From positions 186,001 to 250,000 of the forward strand of contig RXGA01000001.1 of assembly GCA_004028775.1 (NCBI GenBank): DNA of 64,000 bases, written 5' to 3'. Both the position numbers and the translations under genes were made by a program. Positions 7,785 through 15,784 of the stretch are shown piece after piece; within the stretch, counting starts at the first letter, position 1; each line of letters starts with the position of its first letter. Source of the stretch: Candidatus Methanosuratincola subterraneus. Its GTDB lineage: Archaea > Thermoproteota > Methanomethylicia > Methanomethylicales > Methanomethylicaceae. The notes beneath the pieces are model-generated. The model made no database searches. It saw only the letters and a list, made by a program, of their open reading frames with translations, and was not told the DNA's origin.

Positions 7785-8615
7785 TCACAGCTGGACCGTG
7801 ACCGTCTGGGTTATCGGTATGAAGAGCAGTCTTCCGGTCAGCTTCAGCTCCGCCGTCCCGCTGATCGGCCCGTTGAGCCTCACCACCCCGCCCTCCGCCT
7901 TGTACTCATTGCCGTCTATCGTGGCGGAGGTGAGCACGAAGCCCAGCTTCTCGTACAGCCCAGTGGTCTTCACCGAGAGGATCGTGCACTCCTCGGTGTA
8001 GAGGTGGTGGTTGTATGGCAATAACATGAGGCCCACCACGGTCAGGTCGGCGGCGCTCTTCCCCATGTAGTCGAGTGCGGGCCTAAAGTCCTCCGGCGTG
8101 AAGGTCACGGAGATACAGTCCCCGCCGTTCGCCATTTGGTCGGTTATCTGCTGGTACAGCCTGATTGAAGTGCACAAGATCAGCGGCGTGTTTGTCCATG
8201 GTTCCGCGTATATTTTTCCAGTGCTGACAGCATCGTATTGCCCGATCGATACCCGCAAATGAGCAACTACCTTCCCTGACGAGTCTGCGACCCATAATCC
8301 CAGTTTCGGCACTCCTGTTCTAACGCCGTCCACGAGGATCTCGCTTACATCCGCCCTTATCGCGGCCATGCTCACGTTCTGCGGTAGCAACATGAAACGC
8401 CCTATATCTCCGAAGTCGCCCCCCGTGCCGCTGCTCCTAAAATTCTCGAGGATCTCGTTATAGTCGTACGTCCCCAGGTCTACTGCTTCATGCCTTTGGA
8501 TGTCCGGAGTTATCGTCCCGAGCCAGTTCCTGCCGGCGAAAACTGATGCGCCAGCGATCACCAGCGGGACCACAAAAACAACTGCCAACAAAATTCCCAA
8601 CTTACTCGTTTTCAT
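7785..8615 (-). CDS. Secreted or membrane-anchored protein of unknown function
   Basis: A 276-aa product with an N-terminal signal or anchor segment (TSKLGILLAVVFVVPLVIAGASVFA) and an exported-looking, Thr/Ser/Val-rich remainder that probably folds into beta strands. I recognise no family or catalytic motif. ATG 8615 is chosen over an upstream in-frame ATG because GGAGG lies 8 bases before it. It sits alone between two broken genes, so it may belong to a variable patch. Confidence 0.6.
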   Translation of the reverse strand: MKTSKLGILLAVVFVVPLVIAGASVFAGRNWLGTITPDIQRHEAVDLGTYDYNEILENFRSSGTGGDFGDIGRFMLLPQNVSMAAIRADVSEILVDGVRTGVPKLGLWVADSSGKVVAHLRVSIGQYDAVSTGKIYAEPWTNTPLILCTSIRLYQQITDQMANGGDCISVTFTPEDFRPALDYMGKSAADLTVVGLMLLPYNHHLYTEECTILSVKTTGLYEKLGFVLTSATIDGNEYKAEGGVVRLNGPISGTAELKLTGRLLFIPITQTVTVQL

Positions 8616-8812
8616 TCGACAAAACCTCCTCTCTTTTCTTCTTCCTTCTTCCTTCATCCATAAATTCTTCCCTCTTGCTCCACTCTTCTGTCCCGCTCAT
8701 GAGCGGGCACTGATTATTTCTTGTCGACGCCATTTTAAAAAAACCGGGTTTTTATGGAGGCGCCGCGGGGCGCCTGCTGCGGTGTCCGTGCAGCGTCTGT
8801 GGTGCTGTTGTC

Positions 8813-9496
8813 CTAAAGGGGTCTCTGCCAATTTCCTCCCTCTCCCTCTCCCTCTTCCTGTTCCCGGAGGCGGCCTATCGCCCCTGGCCCATCCGCCGCC
8901 CCGATGGCAGTTCCAGCACGCACACTGGCACCTGCGCCAGCAGCCATCTCCGTCTGGAGGCAGCTCTCCACCCAGTGGAGGAGCACCTTGTTCCCGTTCT
9001 GGTCGTGCCCAATCCTCTTCAGCAGCATGTCCCTGACCGCAGGGTACGTCCTCGCGAGCTTCCGGGGCCAGTGCTTGTGCGCGGTGCACGGCAGGCACCC
9101 AGTCCTCTTGAAGCCCCTGTCGTACGCCGGGTTGTACGGGAGCCCGTTCCGGCGGATGTACTCCCACACCTGCCCCTCGGTCCAGAAGGCTATCGGGTCG
9201 TACGTCCAAACCCCGAGCCTCCTGTTGAAGCGGCACTGCCCGTTCTCCCCGAGGGTGAGTGTCCTCATCCTGCTCTCCACCGCCTGGAGGCCCCTCAGCA
9301 CGGCGTCAATCCCGTGGGCTGAGTAAGCCCTCCTCGAAGGCAGCTCCTTCAGGTAGACGCAGCAGGCGGGGTGGCTGAGGTTCCTCTTCCCCCTTCCCGG
9401 GTCCGCCTTTGCCGAGGGCGACATCACCGACACCCCGTACGCGCAGGTGATAATCGCGGCAGGGCAGGGTGCTACGGCAGCCCTTACGGCATACAG
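8813..9496 (-). pseudogene. 5'-truncated PAPS-reductase-like (CysH family) gene
   Basis: The C-terminal half of a PAPS/APS reductase-type PP-loop protein is clear: HPACCVYLKEL, GIDAVLRGLQAVESR, then YDPIAFWTEGQVWEYIRRNGLPYNPAYDRGF and RTGCLPCTAHKHW. The N-terminal SGGKDS PP-loop needed for ATP/PAPS binding is absent. The frame closes upstream at TAG 9497-9499 after about 20 codons without homology. The C-terminus runs into Gly/Ala- and Glu-rich low-complexity sequence. It is therefore probably non-functional, although a GTG at 9433 could still start a fragment. Confidence 0.65.
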
Positions 9497-9662
9497 CTAC
9501 ATAAAAAAGAGGCCGGGTGAGATCTGCTACTGATTCCGAAGCCAAGACCGACGCCAACGCCGATGCCGGCCTGAATCCTGCGTTTTCGTGCATGCTGCCC
9601 CTGCCCAGCATCGATTCGGGATTTTGTAGATTTTACTCCGCTTTTGCGGCTTTATTGCATGG

Positions 9663-9683
9663 TTATATAAGATATATATACCC
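9663..9683 (+). promoter_or_regulatory. Promoter of the hydrogenase/complex-I-like operon
   Basis: TTATATAA followed closely by ATATATATAC gives two overlapping TATA candidates, predicting transcription starts around 9694-9703, 13-22 bases before the first gene's ATG at 9716. No other promoter-like gap exists until 19296, so all twelve genes probably share this one. Confidence 0.6.
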
Positions 9684-9715
9684 CTTCAGCATCCTTTCTA
9701 TCGGTCGGGAAAGCC

Positions 9716-10054
9716 ATGTTCTTGGATCTGGCCGGCCCTGCAGGGGTCTTTGCGCTGGCGTTGCTGGCGGCTGCCCTCGTGTACCTGTGCGGGCGGTCTG
9801 GAGGCAAAAACGTTGGCGAAGGGGCCGAAAAGGGCGCCAAGCTCCAGCCATATGCGTGCGGTGAAGAGCTCCCGCCTGAACAGGTTCCTGTGAGTATCCA
9901 CATGTTTGATTTTGCTGCATTCTTCCTGATATTCGACGTCATTTCGATCGTCCTGATCTTCTCCTTCTCTGCATCCAATGTCTTCCTCCCAATTGCCTAC
10001 ATCGCTCTCTCCGGGTTGGCTCTGTATGCCATAATGACGTACAGGAGGCGCTGA
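9716..10054 (+). CDS. NuoA-like membrane subunit of the group 4 hydrogenase complex
   Basis: Small membrane protein (112 aa) with three hydrophobic helices. The conserved NuoA loop appears as LQPYACGEE near residue 45-52 and is followed by FDFAAFFLIFDVISIVLIF, matching the NuoA helix with its FDVE-like acidic residue. In complex I this loop lines the quinone site and the ion-transfer path. A NuoA subunit is not part of the well-studied Ech, Mbh or Hyc hydrogenases, so its presence first in this operon is notable. Start ATG 9716. Confidence 0.8.
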   Translation: MFLDLAGPAGVFALALLAAALVYLCGRSGGKNVGEGAEKGAKLQPYACGEELPPEQVPVSIHMFDFAAFFLIFDVISIVLIFSFSASNVFLPIAYIALSGLALYAIMTYRRR

Positions 10055-10055
10055 T

Positions 10056-10499
10056 GTGGGCATAATCGACTGGGCCTTCAGGAAGAGCCCTTGGATCCTG
10101 CACTTCAACACCGGATCGTGCAACGGCTGCGACATCGAGATATTCGCGACCCTGACGCCGAAATATGACGTCGAGCGCCTCGGTGCATTGCTCAAGGGCA
10201 GCCCGAGGCATGCTGATATCCTTGTTGTGAGCGGGCCGGTAACCAGGCAGGCGAGCGGAAGGATACTCAGGATATACGAGCAGATGCCTGATCCGAAGAA
10301 GGTGGTTGCAGTCGGCACCTGCTGCATAAGCGGAGGGGTCTTCTCGAATGGAGGCAAGGGGCCTTGCTACAACGTCTATCCGGGGCTCGATTCGCTAGTG
10401 CCGGTCGATGCTTATGTCCCTGGGTGCCCGCCGAAGCCCGAGGCGATACTCGACGGCATATCCAAGGTCGCAAAGAAGGCAGGGGTTGGTTGCAAATGA
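10056..10499 (+). CDS. Group 4 hydrogenase small subunit (NuoB-like, [4Fe-4S])
   Basis: Electron-transfer subunit that carries the proximal [4Fe-4S] cluster and hands electrons to the nickel site. The cluster ligands are visible: Cys22 and Cys25 in NTGSCNGCDIEI, Cys89 or Cys90 in VGTCCISGG and Cys124 in PGCPPKPEAI. The CNGC form is that of group 4 hydrogenases, not the adjacent CC of true complex I or of Fpo. Start is GTG 10056, one base after the preceding stop. It overlaps the next gene by ATGA. Confidence 0.92.
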   Translation: MGIIDWAFRKSPWILHFNTGSCNGCDIEIFATLTPKYDVERLGALLKGSPRHADILVVSGPVTRQASGRILRIYEQMPDPKKVVAVGTCCISGGVFSNGGKGPCYNVYPGLDSLVPVDAYVPGCPPKPEAILDGISKVAKKAGVGCK

Positions 10500-10960
10500 A
10501 CGCGGAAGAAGCCATTCGGGCCCTGACTGGCGCGGAAGGCGTCCAGGAGATTAAGGCGCTGTCGGAGAGGCGCATCCTCGTGGCCTGCTCAAGGGATGCC
10601 TACAGGGGTGTCGTAGGGCGACTAGCCGGGTTGGGTTTCAACCATGTGGTCGCGATGACCGGGGTGGACATGAAGGAGGGGATCGACCTCCTGCTCCATC
10701 TGGGATCCTCGCTGATGGTAACCGTCAGGGTGAGGTTGGACCCGTCCAGACCGAAGATATCCTCGGTCTCTGACATTCTGCCTGGGGCAGAGATGAGGGA
10801 GAGGGAGGTCCGGGACCTGCTCGGGGTCGAGTTCGAGGGCCATCCGTCGCCTTCAAGGTTCATGGTCTCTGAGGACTGGCCTGCTGGGGTTTACCCGCTC
10901 AGGAAGGCTTTCACCCCTGCCACTGCCGCTCCGGAGACAAGGAGGTCTGGTCCGGGATGA
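10496..10960 (+). CDS. NuoC-like (30-kDa) subunit of the group 4 hydrogenase complex
   Basis: Peripheral-arm scaffold subunit, 154 aa from ATG 10496, which overlaps the stop of the previous gene. The family C-terminal signature is present: MREREVRDLLGVEFEGHPSP then EDWPAGVYPLRKAF. It bridges the small and large subunits. An in-frame extension upstream (to 10364) is only the other frame of the NuoB-like gene. Confidence 0.88.
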   Translation: MNAEEAIRALTGAEGVQEIKALSERRILVACSRDAYRGVVGRLAGLGFNHVVAMTGVDMKEGIDLLLHLGSSLMVTVRVRLDPSRPKISSVSDILPGAEMREREVRDLLGVEFEGHPSPSRFMVSEDWPAGVYPLRKAFTPATAAPETRRSGPG

Positions 10961-12090
10961 GCTCTAGCTACGAGAGGATATTCGACATACCGATAGGCCC
11001 CCAGCACCCCGCGCTGAAGGAGCCTGCTATGCTGAAGCTGAAGGTCGATGGGGAGCACGTGGTGGGCGTCGACCTGGACGTGAGCTACAACCACCGCGGC
11101 ATCGAGAAGGCTGCAGAGTACAGGACCTACATACAGAACCTGTACTTGATCGAGAGGATCTGCGGGATCTGCAATGTGGCGCAGACCCTCACCTATTGCC
11201 TCGCTGTGGAGTCGCTGCACGGCAAGGAGATACCCGCCAGGGCCAGGTTCCTGAGGATCGTGGCCGAAGAGATCTCTAGGATAAACAGCCACCTCCTTTG
11301 GCTTGGCGTTGCCGCCCACGAGATAGGGTTCGACACGTTCTTCATGCACATCTGGCTCGACCGGGAGATCACGCTGGGTCTGATGGAAGCGCTCTCCGGG
11401 AACAGGATCACCTCATCGTACAATGTGATCGGCGGTGTGAGGCGTGACGTGACCGAGGATCTCCTCTCTAGGATAAGGAAGGGGCTCGACGATCTCGAGC
11501 CTAGGGTGAAGAGGTACAGGGAGATCGCGATCAATGACAGGTCGATCCTGAAGAGGACCCAGGGGGTCGGGATCCTGAGCCCTGCGGACGCAGCGGCGAC
11601 ATCCGCAGTCGGTCCAACGCTCAGGGCCTCTGGGATCAAGTCCGATGTCAGGGCAGATGACCCGTACTCTTCCCACGACCAGGTCCCGTTCAACGTAATC
11701 ACATCAGACGGCTGCGACGCCCATGCCAGGATAATCGTCAGGCTAGACGAGATACTCGAGTCGATCCAAATCTGCAGGCACTGCATCTCCAAGCTGCCCG
11801 CTGGGCCGATACTCCAGAGGCTCCCGAGGCGTGCCCCCCAGGGCGAGGCGATGTCCAGGGTCGAGGCCCCGAGGGGGGAGCTCTTCCACTACATATGCTC
11901 GGACGGATCAGACAAGCCGTACCGGTGCAAGGTGAGCACACCGACGCTGGCCAACCTCCCTGCGCTGGTCAGGATGCTCACTTCAAAGGGAAGGTATGTG
12001 GTGAACATAGCCGACGTGCCGGTGATACTCGCTTCAATAGACCCATGCTTCAGCTGCGCCGCGCGCGTCGAGCGTACCGGGGGCGTCTAG
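10957..12090 (+). CDS. Group 4 [NiFe] hydrogenase large subunit (NuoD-like with both CxxC nickel motifs)
   Basis: Catalytic subunit of 377 aa. Both nickel-binding pairs are present: Cys69 and Cys72 in ERICGICNVAQ and Cys364 and Cys367 in DPCFSCAARV. True complex I (NuoD) and FpoD have lost these cysteines, so this protein should bind a [NiFe] centre and reduce protons or oxidise H2. The sequence ends ten residues after the last cysteine, and an Arg takes the place of the usual final His (DPCxxCxxR), as is usual in group 4. The N-terminal IGPQHPALKEP and VSYNHRGIEK are family signatures. No maturation (hyp) genes are in the window. Confidence 0.94.
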   Translation: MSSSYERIFDIPIGPQHPALKEPAMLKLKVDGEHVVGVDLDVSYNHRGIEKAAEYRTYIQNLYLIERICGICNVAQTLTYCLAVESLHGKEIPARARFLRIVAEEISRINSHLLWLGVAAHEIGFDTFFMHIWLDREITLGLMEALSGNRITSSYNVIGGVRRDVTEDLLSRIRKGLDDLEPRVKRYREIAINDRSILKRTQGVGILSPADAAATSAVGPTLRASGIKSDVRADDPYSSHDQVPFNVITSDGCDAHARIIVRLDEILESIQICRHCISKLPAGPILQRLPRRAPQGEAMSRVEAPRGELFHYICSDGSDKPYRCKVSTPTLANLPALVRMLTSKGRYVVNIADVPVILASIDPCFSCAARVERTGGV

Positions 12091-12092
12091 GC

Positions 12093-13070
12093 TTGTGGTC
12101 AGCGATCCTGCCGATCCTCCAGACGATCGTCTTCCCTGGCTTCCTGTTCCTGATAGCGGTCTCATTCCTCTATGAATGGCTGGACCGCAAGATCTACGCC
12201 TGGATGCAATTCCGCGCTGGCCCCGTCCTTGCTGGGCCGGTGGGCATCCTGCAGCCTCTAGCCGACTTCGTCAAGCTCATGGGCAAGGAGGACATCACCC
12301 CGGCGTACGCAGATCGCCGGATATTCGGCGCCGTGCCGATCATGATGGTCGCCCTCATCTTCACATTCTGGGCGGTCGTACCCGTGACCGGATCAGCTGG
12401 GCTAGTCAGCTTCAGGGGCGATGTTGTGTTTGCCCTGGTTTCGATGACGTTCTTCTGCATGCTGGTATTCCTCGGCGGCTTCTCCTCCGCTGACCGGTTC
12501 TCGCTTCTTGGAGCAGAGAGGGCCGTACTCCAGCTGCTCGGGTTTGAGATACCGCTCATGCTCTCGCTTACCGGGGTCTGCATACACACAGGGTCTCTCT
12601 CCCTGTCAGGGATCGTGTCCTGGCAGGCGGAAAACGGGTGGACCTTGCTGGGGCCGCAGGCGATAGGATTCATCATATTCCTGGTAGCCGCCCAGGCTGA
12701 GCTCGAGAGGATACCCTTCGACATACCTGAGGCCGAGCAGGAGATAGTCGCAGGGTGGCTCACAGAGTACTCGGGTAGGAAGCTCGCCCTCATCAGGCTT
12801 GCGAAGGACATGGAGCTGGTCTTCGTCTCCGGCTTAGCCGTAGCCCTCTTCCTCGGGGGGCCGGTTGGGCCTTCACCCGCGGGCCTGGAGTGGCTGGTTT
12901 ACCCTGCGTACTTCCTGATCAAATTGGCCCTCGTCGTGGCGATTCTCGCTTTCATCAGGGGCCTCTTTGCGAGGGCCAGGATCGACCAGATGGTCTCTTT
13001 CGGGTTGCGCTACTTGGTCCCCATCTCGCTCGCGCAGGTCGCGGCTACCATACTTTGGAGGCTGGCCTGA
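12093..13070 (+). CDS. NuoH-like membrane subunit
   Basis: Membrane anchor linking the peripheral arm to the ion pumps, 325 aa with eight hydrophobic helices. Family signatures are LYEWLDRKIYAWMQFRAGP, GILQPLADFVKLMGKEDITP, and FLVAAQAELERIPFDIPEAEQEIVAGWLTEYSG, which holds the conserved acidic residues of the ion channel. The start chosen is TTG 12093, two bases after the large-subunit stop with GGGGG upstream; the open frame continues leftward but only as a shadow of the previous gene. Confidence 0.92.
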   Translation: MWSAILPILQTIVFPGFLFLIAVSFLYEWLDRKIYAWMQFRAGPVLAGPVGILQPLADFVKLMGKEDITPAYADRRIFGAVPIMMVALIFTFWAVVPVTGSAGLVSFRGDVVFALVSMTFFCMLVFLGGFSSADRFSLLGAERAVLQLLGFEIPLMLSLTGVCIHTGSLSLSGIVSWQAENGWTLLGPQAIGFIIFLVAAQAELERIPFDIPEAEQEIVAGWLTEYSGRKLALIRLAKDMELVFVSGLAVALFLGGPVGPSPAGLEWLVYPAYFLIKLALVVAILAFIRGLFARARIDQMVSFGLRYLVPISLAQVAATILWRLA

Positions 13071-13408
13071 TGTCAGTCCTCCGCGACATAATAGAGAGGA
13101 AAGCCAAGCGAGAGCGGGTACGCAGGCATTCTCTCACTGGGGAAGGAAAGGTCGAGGCTGACCCGTCATTCCGCGGCCGGGTGGGGCTCAAGAGGGAGCT
13201 TTGCATCGGCTGCTCGCTCTGCGAGAAGGACTGCCCCTCGGCTGCAATCCAGATCGTCCAGGACGAGAAGGGGAAGCGCCCCGTCTTCTCCCTCGACAGG
13301 TGCATGTTCTGCGGGCAGTGCAAGGAGAGCTGCCCGACGAAGGCTATATACATGAGCAGCGAGCTTCAGCTACCCGTGTTCGACAGGAAGGCGCTGGAGG
13401 TCAGGTGA
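13070..13408 (+). CDS. NuoI-like ferredoxin subunit, 2x[4Fe-4S]
   Basis: Iron-sulfur relay of 112 aa with two complete cluster motifs: CIGCSLCEKDCP and CMFCGQCKESCP. It carries electrons from ferredoxin to the proximal cluster. No NuoE, NuoF or NuoG gene follows, so NADH is unlikely to be the donor. ATG 13070 overlaps the previous stop (TGATG), with GGAGG upstream. Confidence 0.92.
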   Translation: MSVLRDIIERKAKRERVRRHSLTGEGKVEADPSFRGRVGLKRELCIGCSLCEKDCPSAAIQIVQDEKGKRPVFSLDRCMFCGQCKESCPTKAIYMSSELQLPVFDRKALEVR

Positions 13409-13411
13409 TCG

Positions 13412-13648
13412 ATGATAGACTTGGTTGTGGCTGCAATGATCGTTGCATTCGCGCTTGTAGCCGTCCACGTCTCGGACCTTGTGAGGATGGCAATAGCCTT
13501 CTCTGCAATGAGCCTGCTTATCGCTGTATCATTCTACCTTCTTGGATCCGCATACGCCTCGGCCTACCAGATCGCCATAAACGCCGGGGCGGTGACGATC
13601 CTCTTCCTGGCAATGATCCATGTGATGAAGAGGAGGAGGCTCGACTGA
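13412..13648 (+). CDS. NuoJ N-half / MbhD-like small membrane subunit
   Basis: Three-helix membrane protein (78 aa). Its third helix, YQIAINAGAVTILFLAMIHV, matches both NuoJ and the MbhD/MrpA-type DUF4040 module. It ends KRRRLD, and its stop overlaps the start of the next gene (TGATG). In complex I, NuoJ is one polypeptide; here the equivalent appears split in two, as in Mbh and Mrp complexes. Confidence 0.75.
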   Translation: MIDLVVAAMIVAFALVAVHVSDLVRMAIAFSAMSLLIAVSFYLLGSAYASAYQIAINAGAVTILFLAMIHVMKRRRLD

Positions 13649-13983
13649 TGGCTGGGGACGGGCAGGCAGGGGAGGTGGAACGGGCGGGGGAGGCGGGCCG
13701 CTGCAGCCGGGACGATGATGCCGGTATGGTCGCCCGCGGCTGGATAAGGTGGGCCGGCATGCTGGCGGCTGTCGCGGCGATGGCGCTCCTAGCCATAGCA
13801 TTCAGCCAGTCCTTCTCCCTATCCGCGCCGTGGCAATCAGCCGCACCATTCGACGACGACCCGGGCTTCCTCTGGGACTTCCGGGGGATCGATATGATGG
13901 CGCAGGGCGTGATCATCGTGGCTGCTGCCGTCGCGGTGACCTCCTTGCTGAGGGAGTACAGCGTGGTGGGAGAGGATGAGTGA
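13648..13983 (+). CDS. MbhE-like / NuoJ C-half membrane subunit
   Basis: A 111-aa protein with a charged, Gly-rich N-terminal tail (about 30 residues) and two hydrophobic helices. The motif FRGIDMMAQGVIIVAAAVAVTSLLRE resembles the MbhE / MrpA C-terminal module (DFRGFDTLGE-type). It overlaps the MbhD-like gene before it and the NuoK-like gene after it. The cytosolic tail is unusual and of unknown use. Confidence 0.65.
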   Translation: MAGDGQAGEVERAGEAGRCSRDDDAGMVARGWIRWAGMLAAVAAMALLAIAFSQSFSLSAPWQSAAPFDDDPGFLWDFRGIDMMAQGVIIVAAAVAVTSLLREYSVVGEDE

Positions 13984-14278
13984 GGCATTCAGCGCTGCTG
14001 CATTGGCCCTCTTCTTCATAGGGCTCTACTGCATCGTGACCAGGCGGAACATGATAAAGACCGTCCTTGGGATCGAGATAATGACCTCCGCAGTGAACCT
14101 CAACTTCATGTCGTATGCATCCTCAGGGGGCGCATCCGACCCGCTGGGCACGAGCATCGTGATAGTCTCGATTTCGGTTGGGGCAGCCATAGCCGCGCTC
14201 GCCCTCTCGATGGTGATCGCGGTCTACCGCAAGACCGGGAGCGTGGATGTCAGGGAGCTGAGGAGGCTGAAGTGGTGA
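13976..14278 (+). CDS. NuoK / MrpC-like membrane subunit
   Basis: Three-helix subunit of 100 aa. Family markers are GLYCIVTRRNMIKTVLGIEIMTSAVNLNF, with the conserved buried Glu in the second helix, and a third helix, IVIVSISVGAAIAALALSMVIAVYR. It connects the NuoH/J-type region to the antiporter subunits. It overlaps the genes on both sides. Confidence 0.9.
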   Translation: MSEAFSAAALALFFIGLYCIVTRRNMIKTVLGIEIMTSAVNLNFMSYASSGGASDPLGTSIVIVSISVGAAIAALALSMVIAVYRKTGSVDVRELRRLKW

Positions 14279-15783
14279 TCGACCTTCCCGTTTACCTCCC
14301 GTTGCTGCCCCCTCTGGCAGGCGCCGTGATCCTGACTGCCACATCTTCCCTTTACAGGAGGAGATCGTATGGCGCCGTGAGGTGGCTTGTCTCGCTGGCT
14401 TCGCTCTTGGCTTCGCTGACTTTCCTGGTATTGATGGTCCCTTCGGTGCCTGCGTCTTACCAGCTTGGGGTTTACGGTCCGCCAGCCGGATCCTGCCTGC
14501 GCCTCGACGCCCTGTCGGCCTTCCTCTGCCTCACTGCGGTCGCGGTCACCTCTCTCTCGGTCGCCTTCTCCTACAGGTACATGGAGCACGACCGCGGGAA
14601 GAACAGGTACTACTCCCTGATGCTCCTTCTCACCGCAGGGCTGCTCGGCGTCTTCGTCTCGGGAGACCTCTTCACCCTCTTCGTCTTCTGGGAGCTCATG
14701 TGCATCTCGTCTTATGCGCTCGTCGCATTCAGGAAGCACGAATGGGAGCCGCTTGAGGCCGGCTTCAAGTACCTGGTGATGAGCACCGTCGGGTCGCTGG
14801 TGGCGCTCTACGGGATCTCGCTCATCTACGGGATCGCCGGGACGCTCGAGATATCCGGGATAGCGGAGGCTCTATCGGGCGCAGGGATCGTCGGGTACTT
14901 CCCGCTCGCAATGATCGTCACAGGGTTCGGGGTGACGGCTGCAATAGTCCCGTTCCACACATGGCTCCCAGACGCCCACCCAGCAGCCCCGAGCCCGGTC
15001 AGCGCAGTCCTCTCTGGGCTGGTGATCAAGGGCGGCATATACGCCATATTCAGGGTTCTCTTCACCGGGTTTGCATCGTATGGATTCGCAGTCCCGCTGA
15101 TTATCTTGGGGGCTGCCACGATGACCATCGGTAACCTGATGGTATTCGCGCAGCAGGACATAAAGCGCTTCTTCGCCTACAGCAGCGTCGCCAACATGGG
15201 CCTGATCTTGATGGCAGGAGGCGCGGCTTCGCGGATAGCTGGGGCACACCCTGCCGATGCTGGGCTTGCGTACATCGCGATGGCTGGGGCGATCTTCCAC
15301 ATCCTCAACCACGCGCTTGGCAAGTCGCTCCTGTTCCTCTCGTCTGGATCGATGATCCACTCGGCTGGGACCAGGTCGATCCAGTCCCTCGAGGGGATCG
15401 CGAGGAGGATGCCATGGTCCGGTGGCGCGATGGCGATAGGGCTCCTCAGCCTCGCAGGGATCCCCCCATTGGGCGGTTTCTGGAGCAAGCTGATGGTTCT
15501 TGCGCCGCTGGCCGCGCTCCTTCCGGCTGGCGACCCTGCCCTCGCTGCAGCCTTTGCCGTGGTGCTTGCGAACAGCCTGATCGCAGCCGGCTACTACACC
15601 TGGCTTGCCCAGCGGATCGCATTCAAGCCCGCAGCCGTCCCGGAGAGCGTTGGGGAGCCCCCTGCCTCGATGGTGGTTCCGGTTGTGATCCTTTCGATCA
15701 TGTGCATAGGCGTGACCTTCGCCCTGCCGTGGCTCATTCCGGTGTTCGAGGCGATCTCCAGGTCTCTGATGGGGGTGCGGTGA
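14275..15783 (+). CDS. Antiporter-like subunit 1 (NuoM/NuoN/MrpD family)
   Basis: Ion-translocating subunit, about 502 aa and 14 hydrophobic helices. The signature is IVPFHTWLPDAHPAAPSPVSAVLSG with the channel Lys in the following helix (VIKGGIYAIFR), and the early helix glutamate is in LFTLFVFWELMCISSYALV. GTG 14275, overlapping the previous stop, with GGAGG 8 bases upstream, is the preferred start; GTG 14272 is the alternative. The closest resemblance is to the MrpD/MbhH type. Confidence 0.9.
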   Translation: MIDLPVYLPLLPPLAGAVILTATSSLYRRRSYGAVRWLVSLASLLASLTFLVLMVPSVPASYQLGVYGPPAGSCLRLDALSAFLCLTAVAVTSLSVAFSYRYMEHDRGKNRYYSLMLLLTAGLLGVFVSGDLFTLFVFWELMCISSYALVAFRKHEWEPLEAGFKYLVMSTVGSLVALYGISLIYGIAGTLEISGIAEALSGAGIVGYFPLAMIVTGFGVTAAIVPFHTWLPDAHPAAPSPVSAVLSGLVIKGGIYAIFRVLFTGFASYGFAVPLIILGAATMTIGNLMVFAQQDIKRFFAYSSVANMGLILMAGGAASRIAGAHPADAGLAYIAMAGAIFHILNHALGKSLLFLSSGSMIHSAGTRSIQSLEGIARRMPWSGGAMAIGLLSLAGIPPLGGFWSKLMVLAPLAALLPAGDPALAAAFAVVLANSLIAAGYYTWLAQRIAFKPAAVPESVGEPPASMVVPVVILSIMCIGVTFALPWLIPVFEAISRSLMGVR

Positions 15784-15784
15784 G

